DNA of 6,061 nt from an uncultured Bacteroidales bacterium (lineage in GTDB: Bacteria > Bacteroidota > Bacteroidia > Bacteroidales > UBA932). The stretch lies in the NCBI GenBank assembly GCA_945912085.1, contig CAMEBJ010000079.1:1-6061 (forward strand), read 5' to 3'. Below, in pieces: positions 1 to 6,061 of the stretch. The notes under the pieces were generated by a model that saw nothing but the letters and a program-made list of their open reading frames with translations, was not told the DNA's origin and searched no databases. Position 1 is the stretch's first letter, and every line of letters starts with the position of its first letter. The translations under genes were made by a program, and so were the position numbers.

Positions 1-1190
1 GGGTAAGGAACGGTCATCCTTTCTGTCGCAGTGTCATATTCAAGCAGTCCGTGGATTGTGCCGACAAGCACCTTGCCGTTCCTGCCAAGAGCCATACATT
101 TAACGCTCTCATCATTCATATTTCCGGAAGAAAGGGAAGAATTGTCAATATTCCGAAAACGGAAAATATCTTTGTGCCAGTAGATTAGACCTTCCGAAAG
201 GGTTGCAATCCACACTCCTCCGTTGTAATCAGTGTAGATTTTGGAGATGTCGGTGTGGTGATAGATTCTTTTGCCGTTGATGAGCTGAAGATAGGGAAGA
301 GTCTCCATCTTCTCCCCGTCCTGACTGATACGGCTCACTCCCGAACGGGCCGTTCCCACCCACAAATTATCATCCCTATCCAAAGCTATGGTCGTGAAAA
401 GGTCCTTGGTGTCCGGAGGCATCTGTCTGACAGTCTTGAACTTGTCCTCTATCGTACTGTAGTGAAGAAGGATCTTGTCAAACATTATCCAGAGATTACC
501 GCTGCGGGTGACGTCCATCTCTATTCTGCTTGAGGGCTCCGGAAGGCAGTCGGAAAAATGCCTGACTGTCGTGAAACTGCCAAGACTGGAGTCATAGCAG
601 GCAAGGAAACCGTTCAAAGACGAAAACCAAATGTGGCCGTTGTATTCTCTCATTGTAACGGGCAATCCCATCCCTTCCGGAAGATTGAAAGAATCCGTCG
701 ATGAGGCTTCAGGACTGTAGTGCCAAATCCGTCCACGATGGGAACAGAACCAATAGTCTCCATTGCTGTCAATCAGCAGGTTCTGGATGTCACTGTCCTT
801 CACTCCGTAGCTCTCCAACTTTCTCCCGATTTCGTACTCGAACTGTTTTGTCCTCATGTCAAATGTCCAGAAGTCATCCCTCGTCATCAGCCAAATCAGG
901 TTTTCGCGGCTATCGTAGCAGGCGTTGTTCATTCCGGTGTACTCGGTGTAGGGGACCTCAGAAGCATTGTACTTGTAGCTGCGGCAGGAAGCTCCGTCGT
1001 AGAGATTGAGCATTGACGAGGTGTGGATGCACATCTGTCCGTCGGGAAGCATCGTTATGTTCCTGACATTGTTGTCCAACAGACCGTTTCCAGATTCGAG
1101 AATTCGGAATATGTACTTATCCTCCTGTGCTTGCGAAGTGATTGTAAGCAAGGCTAATAAAGTGGTTACCAACAGCGTGCGAAAGATCAT
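1..1190 (-). CDS. Hybrid two-component system (HTCS)-like sensor, N-terminal propeller part, partial
   Basis: This gene is read leftwards and is cut by the window edge; 396 complete codons are visible without a stop. The protein starts with a signal peptide (residues 1 to about 22, hydrophobic LLVTTLLALLTI, likely cut near SQA/QE), so this part should lie in the periplasm. After it come repeated two-component-regulator propeller blades, recognisable as D-x-x-G/D-x-L/V-W-x-G/A-T: GLLDNNVRNI and MLNLYDG (36-66), DSNGDYWFCS (141-150), GHIWFSSLNGFLACYD (185-200), DDNLWVGTARSGVSRI (273-288), GGVWIATLSEGLIYW (324-338) and GKVLVGTIHGLLEYD (372-386). In Bacteroidota such an N-terminus typically belongs to an HTCS of about 1,300-1,400 residues, with histidine kinase, receiver and AraC-type DNA-binding domains at the C-terminus; those parts are outside the window, so the kinase part is inferred. 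Its divergent placement beside GH and susC genes is the usual position of the local regulator. The first ATG was chosen because it directly precedes the signal peptide and lies 20 bases after a consensus -7 element. Confidence 0.85.
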   Translation of the reverse strand, partial: MIFRTLLVTTLLALLTITSQAQEDKYIFRILESGNGLLDNNVRNITMLPDGQMCIHTSSMLNLYDGASCRSYKYNASEVPYTEYTGMNNACYDSRENLIWLMTRDDFWTFDMRTKQFEYEIGRKLESYGVKDSDIQNLLIDSNGDYWFCSHRGRIWHYSPEASSTDSFNLPEGMGLPVTMREYNGHIWFSSLNGFLACYDSSLGSFTTVRHFSDCLPEPSSRIEMDVTRSGNLWIMFDKILLHYSTIEDKFKTVRQMPPDTKDLFTTIALDRDDNLWVGTARSGVSRISQDGEKMETLPYLQLINGKRIYHHTDISKIYTDYNGGVWIATLSEGLIYWHKDIFRFRNIDNSSLSSGNMNDESVKCMALGRNGKVLVGTIHGLLEYDTATERMTVPY

Positions 1191-1210
1191 GGTTCTTGTA
1201 TTAGAGTTGA

Positions 1211-1243
1211 CAAAGATAGCGATTGTTTGTAAAAATTTACAAA
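1211..1243 (-). promoter_or_regulatory. Bacteroidota-type -33/-7 promoter of the sensor gene
   Basis: On the minus strand an exact TATCTTTG (1218 to 1211) matches the Bacteroidota -7 consensus TAnnTTTG. A TTTG (1243 to 1240) lies 21 bases upstream, within the 19-21 base spacing known for the -33 element. Transcription would begin around 1200-1205, giving a leader of only about 10-15 bases before the ATG at 1190. The -33 element is the outer end of the palindrome at 1226-1243, so a protein bound there would compete with or contact RNA polymerase. Confidence 0.7.
1226..1243. promoter_or_regulatory. 18-bp perfect palindrome, candidate operator
   Basis: TTTGTAAA, two A bases, then TTTACAAA form an inverted repeat with 8-bp arms and no mismatch; the symmetry stops at the next base pair outward. 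It lies in the divergent intergenic region, occupying the spacer and -33 element of the sensor gene's promoter and about 100 bases upstream of the fusion enzyme gene. This geometry fits a dimeric regulator that controls the sensor gene, or both directions. The binding protein is unknown, and part of the symmetry may come from AT-rich composition. A transcription terminator is unlikely because there is no GC-rich stem and the site is upstream of both genes. Confidence 0.45.
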
Positions 1244-1247
1244 ATTG

Positions 1248-1343
1248 ACTGAGCATTCGGGAGGACTTGTCCGTTGTATATGGCAGAAAAGGAAATACCA
1301 GGTCCGTTTCCAGTAGCAAACCGCAAACAATACTCATCAGATA
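1248..1343 (+). other. Upstream region of the fusion enzyme gene, no consensus promoter seen
   Basis: The 96 bases before the fusion gene contain no TAnnTTTG element on the plus strand. Two copies of GTCCGTT (1269-1275 and 1302-1308) are 33 bases apart, about three helical turns, which could be an activator's direct-repeat site but is short enough to arise by chance. Lack of a standard -7 element would fit a promoter that depends on an activator such as the HTCS; this is inference. Confidence 0.3.
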
Positions 1344-3596
1344 ATGAAAAAAGTTCTAATCCTCGTCTGCCTGCTTGCATCGGCAGTTTCCTGCACGAAA
1401 AAAGACGATTTTGTCGATGATGCCATTGATTTCTGTCTCAGACAGACAGACAGGTCACTGGAGCAGCTTCATCCTTACAATTTTTCAATGTCACCAAGGA
1501 ATGTGGCACCAGGAGACACCATCTGGCATCAGTGTCCCGTCAGTCAGGAACTCTGGACGGAAGGTTTCTGGCCGGGTGTTCTCTGGTATGCCGCCGAATA
1601 CACTATGGACAAAAAGTACCGGGATGCGGCAAGAGGCTACACCGAAGTGCTTGAATTCCTTTCCAGACAGAAACCCTACGACCACGATCTGGGATTCATA
1701 ATGCTTTGCAGCTACGGTAACGGTTACCGTGTCACGGGTGATCCCCGTTACAGGATGGCTCTGATCAAGTCCGCCGAGAGACTGCTAGAACTCTACAATC
1801 CCAAAGTGGGTACAATTCTCTCCTGGCCGCGTGAAACGGAGTATTTCGGAGGTCACAACACCATTATGGACAATATGATCAACCTTGAACTTCTTTTCTG
1901 GGCTGCAGACAATGCTGCAAAACCCATATTCCGAGAGGTGGCCATCGCTCACGCTGACACAACGATGAAGTACCATTTCCGAGAGGACGGAAGCTGTTAC
2001 CATGTGGCTGTCTATGATTCCGAAGGGGGTGATTTCATCAGGGGCTGCACTCATCAGGGTTACTCCGATGATTCAATGTGGGCAAGAGGACAAGCTTGGG
2101 CAATCTACGGATATACAATGGTTTACCGGTTCACCAAAGAGCCCCGCTTCCTTGAGCACGCCCGCAAGGTAACGGACATATACCTGAAGAACCTCCCACA
2201 GGACAAGATTCCTTACTGGGATTTCAATGACCCGGGGATTCCAGACGCACCAAGGGATGCTTCCGCTGCCGCGGTCGTGGCATCAGCACTGCTGGAACTG
2301 TGTGAATATGTGGATGCCGAAACAGCTGAATATTACTATAGTTCAGCTGTCGAGATGCTCCGCAACCTTGACTCATCATACCGTCCGACAGACGGGAACC
2401 CGTCTTTCCTTCTGCATTCCACGGGACATCATCCTGCTGGAAGCGAGATTGACTATTCCATCATCTACGCCGACTACTACTACCTTGAGGCACTTCTGAG
2501 ACTGAAGAACCGTAAGAAAGACGCCGTCACCTACAAGGCATTCTACCCCGGAGCAATCTGGAAGGACAACAACGGAAAACACATCAATGCCCACGGCGGT
2601 GGAATTCTCCTCCACAAAGGAATTTACTACTGGTTCGGAGAGCACAAGACCGAAGGACGGGCAGGAAACAAGGCACACGTAGGTGTCCACTGCTACTCTT
2701 CAAGAGATCTCTACAACTGGAAAGATGAGGGTATCGCCCTGAAAGTCAGCAAAGATGACTCCAGTGACATTGCCGACGGCTGTATTCTTGAGCGTCCGAA
2801 AGTCATCTACAATGCAAAAACACACAAATTCGTGATGTGGTTCCACCTCGAACCGAAAGGAGCCGGTTACGAAGGAGCAAGGGTGGGAATCGCCCAGGCT
2901 GACAAGGTCACGGGTCCCTACACCTTCATTAGAAGCACCCGATGCGAGGTCGCGAACTGGCCGGTCAATGTCCAACCTTTCCACAAGGAACCCGTGAAGG
3001 AACGTTATCTGATGGACAGGGCCAACCTTGCATTCGGCGAGCATCCTGATTCCGTCAACACACTGGGACGGGATTTTGCCAAAGGACAGCATTCCCGCGA
3101 CCAGACCCTCTTTGTCGACGATGACGGCAAAGCCTACCATATCCGTTCATCCGAGTCCAACAGTGTCATCCAGATCAGCCTGCTGACCGATGACTATCTC
3201 GATTTCTCCGGGAAATACATCAGAGCTTTCATCGGAACCAGACTCGAAGCTCCTGCAATCTTCAAAAAAGACGGTCTCTACTACATAATGGGGTCGGAAT
3301 GTACCGGTTGGAGGCCTAATCCAGCCCACTCCGGAGTTGCCGAATCCATCTGGGGTCCGTGGAAGGAAACCGGAAATCCGTGTGTGGACAAGGATTCCGA
3401 GACTACCTACTTCTCCCAAAGCACTTGGATTATACCCGTTGCCGGAAAAAAAGATGCCTACATATATATGGGTGACCGCTGGAGACCGGAGAATGCCATT
3501 GACGGAAGGTACATCTGGCTTCCTCTCGAATTCGAGGACGGACGCTTCATCCTCCGTTGGAGAGATGAGTGGGATTTGTCTTTTTTCAATGATTAA
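1344..3596 (+). CDS. Bifunctional lipoprotein: GH88 unsaturated glucuronyl hydrolase fused to GH43 exo-beta-1,3-galactanase-like domain
   Basis: The 750-residue protein has a lipoprotein signal peptide (residues 1-16, acylated Cys17) followed by TKKDD, an acidic stretch like the Bacteroidota lipoprotein export signal, so surface display is likely. Residues about 23-392 are a full GH88 domain, which hydrolyses the 4,5-unsaturated uronic acid left by polysaccharide lyases. Signatures include WTEGFWPG, DHDLGF (Asp115), HNTIMDNM (Asp176), His220, THQGY (Gln238) and WARGQAW (Trp246, Arg248, Trp252); these sit at a constant offset from the active-site residues I recall for Bacillus GL1 UGL (Asp88, Asp149 and others). 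Residues about 399-740 are a GH43 domain resembling exo-beta-1,3-galactanases: INAHGGG, YYWFGEHK, ILERPKV (Glu483), TRLEAPAI (Glu635), YFSQST (Gln692) and YMGDRWRP. Only about six residues join the domains, at about base 2520. All key residues are present, so both halves should be active. The ATG is the only start preceding the signal peptide. GH43 substrate specificity is inferred from resemblance and could instead be another galactosidase or arabinofuranosidase. Confidence 0.9.
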   Translation: MKKVLILVCLLASAVSCTKKDDFVDDAIDFCLRQTDRSLEQLHPYNFSMSPRNVAPGDTIWHQCPVSQELWTEGFWPGVLWYAAEYTMDKKYRDAARGYTEVLEFLSRQKPYDHDLGFIMLCSYGNGYRVTGDPRYRMALIKSAERLLELYNPKVGTILSWPRETEYFGGHNTIMDNMINLELLFWAADNAAKPIFREVAIAHADTTMKYHFREDGSCYHVAVYDSEGGDFIRGCTHQGYSDDSMWARGQAWAIYGYTMVYRFTKEPRFLEHARKVTDIYLKNLPQDKIPYWDFNDPGIPDAPRDASAAAVVASALLELCEYVDAETAEYYYSSAVEMLRNLDSSYRPTDGNPSFLLHSTGHHPAGSEIDYSIIYADYYYLEALLRLKNRKKDAVTYKAFYPGAIWKDNNGKHINAHGGGILLHKGIYYWFGEHKTEGRAGNKAHVGVHCYSSRDLYNWKDEGIALKVSKDDSSDIADGCILERPKVIYNAKTHKFVMWFHLEPKGAGYEGARVGIAQADKVTGPYTFIRSTRCEVANWPVNVQPFHKEPVKERYLMDRANLAFGEHPDSVNTLGRDFAKGQHSRDQTLFVDDDGKAYHIRSSESNSVIQISLLTDDYLDFSGKYIRAFIGTRLEAPAIFKKDGLYYIMGSECTGWRPNPAHSGVAESIWGPWKETGNPCVDKDSETTYFSQSTWIIPVAGKKDAYIYMGDRWRPENAIDGRYIWLPLEFEDGRFILRWRDEWDLSFFND

Positions 3597-3685
3597 CATC
3601 TGATGAATACTAGATATTAACTAAATGTGACGGTTTATACTTCTATTTGTTACAAAAGAGACCTATGAGGCTGTATGCTATATCA

Positions 3686-3693
3686 TATCTTTG
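3686..3693 (+). promoter_or_regulatory. -7 promoter element (TATCTTTG) before the second GH88 gene
   Basis: An exact TATCTTTG matches the Bacteroidota -7 consensus TAnnTTTG and ends 22 bases before the ATG at 3716, nearly the same layout as the sensor gene's promoter. No good TTTG lies at the expected 19-21 base distance upstream (the nearest, at 3646-3649, is 36 bases away), so the -33 element is weak or missing. It suggests that the stand-alone GH88 and susC can be transcribed separately from the fusion gene. It also argues against translation starting upstream, because the transcript would begin near 3700. Confidence 0.5.
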
Positions 3694-3715
3694 CATCAAA
3701 CCACATTTAGACATT

Positions 3716-4891
3716 ATGACAAAAAGAGTGTTATCTGGTGTTCTTCTAACCTGCCTCCTGATTCAAGGGTGTTCATCCTTCTCTGTTCAGGAGTCCATTG
3801 ACTACTGTGCATCCCAGGCACGGAAGACTCTTGCAATCGAATTTCCGGAAAATGGGATGCCAAATTCTATCCCGTCAGGTTCAGACCAATGGCAGTTCAC
3901 TTTTGCCGGAGGATGGACAAGCGGTTTCTGGCCGGGTGAACTCTGGTACTTATATGAAGGTACGGAAGACCCGTTCTGGAAAGAAGCTGCCATCCGTGAG
4001 ACTGAGAAAATGATGGCGGTAGCTTACAAACCGGCCCGCAGCCACGATGTCGGATTTATGATGACCACCAGCATAGGCAACGCCTACAGGCTCACGGGAG
4101 ACATCCGCTACAAGGATGCCCTCGTCAGTGCTGCGGATTCCCTCGCCAAGCTCTACAATCCGAACGTTGGCACGATTCTCTCCTGGCCAAATATGGTCCA
4201 GAAGATGGGATGGCCCCACAACACCATCATTGACAATATGCTCAACCTTGAACTTCTGTTCCAGGTAGCTTTGGAGAATGACCGTCAGGACTTGTACGAC
4301 CTTGCTTTCAGACACGCAGAAGTGACAATGAAGCACATCTTCCGTGAAGACTGGTCAACCTTTCACGTGATGGTCTTTGACGAAAAGACCGGTGAATTCA
4401 TCGCCGGTCACACACATCAGGGATGGAAAGACGAATCTACCTGGTCCAGGGGACAGGCCTGGGCCGTTTACGGATTCACTATGGCCTACCGATTCACACA
4501 GTATCAGCCTTTCCTCGAAGCCGCGATGAATGCAGCCGATTTCTTCCTCTCCCATCTTCCTGAGGATATGATTGCCTACTGGGATTTCGACGCCCAAGAA
4601 CAACTCGGGAACCAGCCGCGTGACTGCTCTGCTTCCGCAATCGTTGCATCTGCTCTGCTCGAACTTCAGGGCTTTGCTCCAAAAGGGAAATCCGCTGCAT
4701 ATCTTAAGGGAGCAAAACGGATTATAAAGTCCCTTTCTTCGGATGCCTGCCGTGCCGCTGGGCAGTGTTCAGCCTTCCTTCTCCACGCAACGGGGCATAT
4801 GCCGAACGGTTATGAAATAGATGCCTCCATCAGCTATGCTGACTACTATTATATCGAGTCTCTGATAAGACTTAAGAATCTTAAAAAATAA
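3716..4891 (+). CDS. GH88 unsaturated glucuronyl hydrolase, lipoprotein
   Basis: This 391-residue protein is a single-domain GH88 enzyme of normal family length. It should remove the 4,5-unsaturated glucuronic (or galacturonic) acid from the non-reducing end of lyase products by a hydration-type mechanism. Its signal peptide ends in LIQGC (acylated Cys19) followed by SSFSVQES, which has no lysine-aspartate export signal, so a periplasm-facing lipoprotein is likely. Family signatures are GGWTSGFWPGELWYLYE (65-81), HDVGF (Asp111), HNTIIDNM (Asp173), His217, HTHQGW (Gln235) and WSRGQAW (Trp243, Arg245, Trp249), so the active site looks intact. Roughly half the residues in the core match the GH88 half of the upstream fusion, and the end (YADYYYIESLIRLKNLKK) aligns with the last residues before the fusion's GH43. 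A TTG at 3647 could give 23 more residues, but they would precede a signal peptide and overlap the -7 element, so the ATG was chosen. The susC gene follows after 30 bases, implying co-transcription. Confidence 0.93.
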   Translation: MTKRVLSGVLLTCLLIQGCSSFSVQESIDYCASQARKTLAIEFPENGMPNSIPSGSDQWQFTFAGGWTSGFWPGELWYLYEGTEDPFWKEAAIRETEKMMAVAYKPARSHDVGFMMTTSIGNAYRLTGDIRYKDALVSAADSLAKLYNPNVGTILSWPNMVQKMGWPHNTIIDNMLNLELLFQVALENDRQDLYDLAFRHAEVTMKHIFREDWSTFHVMVFDEKTGEFIAGHTHQGWKDESTWSRGQAWAVYGFTMAYRFTQYQPFLEAAMNAADFFLSHLPEDMIAYWDFDAQEQLGNQPRDCSASAIVASALLELQGFAPKGKSAAYLKGAKRIIKSLSSDACRAAGQCSAFLLHATGHMPNGYEIDASISYADYYYIESLIRLKNLKK

Positions 4892-4921
4892 TTCCCTATT
4901 TATTCACTAATAATCAATTCT

Positions 4922-6061
4922 ATGAAATCATTTTTCAGATTTTCTTTGAAAGCACTGATGATTGCTGCTGCAATGTTTCTCACAACGGAAGCATTCGCGC
5001 AGCAGGCAGTGTCCGGAAAGGTGCTTGACACCAACGGACAGCCGGTCATTGGTGCAACTGTATTGGTTAAGGGTACCAACAATGGTGTTACAACTGATTC
5101 AAAAGGTGCCTTCTCAATCAATGCCAATGACGGAACAGAGGTCATCATTTCTATTCTCGGATACGAGGAAAAGACAGTCAGTCTTAAAAATGGAATGACA
5201 GTCGTGGTAGCCGAGAGCTCTGAACTTCTCGACGAAACCGTTGTTGTCGGTTACGGTACAATCAAGAAAAGAGATCTCACTGGTTCAGTAGCATCCGTTT
5301 CCACTGCAGATCTTGTGAAAACAGGAACAACGAATGCAGCAGGTGCTATTCAGGGAACTCTCCCTGGCGTGCAGATCCAGCGTTCAAACAACAAACCGGG
5401 TGGAGGATACAACATTCTCATCCGTGGTGTCAACACAATCAGCGGAAGCACATCGCCTCTGGTGGTTATTGACGGAGTTCAGGGGGCATCACTTGAAAAT
5501 ATCAACCCCGATGACATCGAGAGAATAGACGTGCTCAAGGACGCATCGTCAACTGCAATCTACGGTTCCCGGGCAGCCAACGGTGTCATCGTTGTGACTA
5601 CCAAGAAGGGAAAGCAGGGCGAAAAACCTACTGTATCAGTCCGTTTCCAGGGTGGCGTTTCAATGCTTACCAACTATAACATGGATATGATGAACTCCGA
5701 GCAGCTTCTGGAATTTGAGCAGATCTGTGTCCCGGAGCTCCGCACGGATGCGTCATACCAGGCAAAGAAGAATTTCATTCTCGGCAATAATATCGATTTT
5801 GACTGGACTTCATACCTGTTCGATCAGGCGGCTCCTGTCTATCAGGCAGATGTTTCCCTCAAAGGAGCAACTGATAAGTCAAACTACTATGTATCAGCAG
5901 GTTTCTACAGCGAGGAGGGAACAGCCAAATCCAATTCGGGATCGGACCGCTTCACTCTCCGTACCAACCTTGACACAAAGATTGCAGAGTGGTTCAAATT
6001 CGGAGTGAACATCTCCCTTTCATACACAAAATATCAGACAATCACAACGGGATGGTACACA
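4922..6061 (+). CDS. SusC/RagA-family TonB-dependent outer-membrane transporter, N-terminal part, partial
   Basis: The visible 380 residues are the start of a SusC-type transporter (full members are usually about 1,000 residues); the frame is open to the window's end. In order there are a signal peptide (1-26, cut after AFA), a carboxypeptidase-regulatory-like beta-sandwich (about 29-97, VSGKVLDTNGQPVIGATVLV), a TonB-box-like ETVVVGYG (105-112), the family motif YGTIKKRDLTGSV (111-123) and the plug domain with NPDDIERIDVLKDASSTAIYG (195-215) and GVIVVTTKKGK (221-231). The beginning of the barrel follows. The protein imports oligosaccharides across the outer membrane with energy from TonB, paired with a SusD lipoprotein that should be encoded just downstream. 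There is no anchor sigma-interacting STN domain, so anti-sigma-factor control is not indicated. The 30-base gap to the GH88 gene contains no promoter-like element, so it is probably in the same transcript. The substrate cannot be read from the sequence itself. Confidence 0.96.
   Translation, partial: MKSFFRFSLKALMIAAAMFLTTEAFAQQAVSGKVLDTNGQPVIGATVLVKGTNNGVTTDSKGAFSINANDGTEVIISILGYEEKTVSLKNGMTVVVAESSELLDETVVVGYGTIKKRDLTGSVASVSTADLVKTGTTNAAGAIQGTLPGVQIQRSNNKPGGGYNILIRGVNTISGSTSPLVVIDGVQGASLENINPDDIERIDVLKDASSTAIYGSRAANGVIVVTTKKGKQGEKPTVSVRFQGGVSMLTNYNMDMMNSEQLLEFEQICVPELRTDASYQAKKNFILGNNIDFDWTSYLFDQAAPVYQADVSLKGATDKSNYYVSAGFYSEEGTAKSNSGSDRFTLRTNLDTKIAEWFKFGVNISLSYTKYQTITTGWYT

Noticed and set aside
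167..174. An exact TATCTTTG on the plus strand inside the sensor gene, a possible antisense promoter
   Set aside because: It lies inside conserved coding sequence with only a TTG at a 22-base distance as a -33 element and no gene downstream on that strand; chance is the simpler explanation.
255..1248. Several plus-strand open frames of 80-102 codons
   Set aside because: They lie opposite the sensor gene, whose minus-strand frame is continuous with clear propeller motifs; their translations have no recognisable features.
1084..1313. Ten-base repeat CCGTTTCCAG at 1084-1093 and 1304-1313
   Set aside because: Ten-base repeats are expected several times by chance in 6 kb, and one copy is inside coding sequence.
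2500..2540. Suspicion that the GH88-GH43 fusion is caused by a sequencing error removing a stop
   Set aside because: The frame runs on without a shift, the GH43 part has no signal peptide or start of its own, and the joint has no sign of a former intergenic gap, so a real fusion is more likely; a single-base substitution of a stop cannot be fully excluded.
2700..3599. Two long minus-strand open frames (146 and 150 codons)
   Set aside because: They are opposite the GH43 domain, whose own frame carries all the family motifs; the translations look like reverse-strand shadows without domains.
3597..3650. Possible terminator after the fusion gene
   Set aside because: No GC-rich stem followed by a T run is present; the only symmetry is a 5-bp AT-rich one.
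3647..3715. A TTG start that would lengthen the second GH88 by 23 residues
   Set aside because: The extra residues would come before a standard lipoprotein signal peptide, and the -7 element lies inside them, so the transcript would begin after this start.

Overview
The window looks like one end of a carbohydrate-utilisation locus (PUL) from a member of the Bacteroidota, most likely Bacteroidales. The evidence is a SusC-type TonB-dependent transporter, a divergent gene that begins like a hybrid two-component sensor, lipoprotein glycoside hydrolases, exact matches to the Bacteroidota -7 promoter element (TAnnTTTG, here TATCTTTG) and no clear Shine-Dalgarno sequences. The genus cannot be fixed from this sequence.

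Layout. Positions 1-1190 (minus strand, running off the left edge) hold the N-terminal third of a periplasmic beta-propeller sensor, probably a hybrid two-component system (HTCS) regulator. Positions 1191-1343 are a divergent intergenic region with a good promoter for the sensor gene and an 18-bp perfect palindrome overlapping it. Positions 1344-3596 encode a 750-residue lipoprotein that joins a complete GH88 unsaturated glucuronyl hydrolase to a complete GH43 domain of the exo-beta-1,3-galactanase type. Positions 3716-4891 encode a second, stand-alone GH88 lipoprotein that resembles the first half of the fusion protein and stops exactly where the fusion's GH43 begins; it has its own promoter-like element at 3686-3693. 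Positions 4922-6061 hold the first 380 residues of a SusC-family transporter that runs off the right edge; a susD gene would be expected just beyond it.

How the parts may work together (inference). GH88 enzymes remove the unsaturated uronic acid left at a non-reducing end by a polysaccharide lyase. The GH43 domain has the Glu/Glu/Gln active-site pattern of exo-beta-1,3-galactanases. Together these suggest a glucuronic-acid-decorated galactan, such as type II arabinogalactan, whose rhamnosyl-glucuronic acid caps are first cut by a lyase encoded elsewhere. The fusion enzyme has an acidic lipoprotein export-like signal and may sit on the cell surface, whereas the second GH88 lacks it and may be periplasmic, giving one GH88 on each side of the outer membrane with the SusC transporter between. 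The sensor would switch the locus on when it binds a breakdown product. No lyase, SusD, RNA gene, mobile element or CRISPR array is visible.
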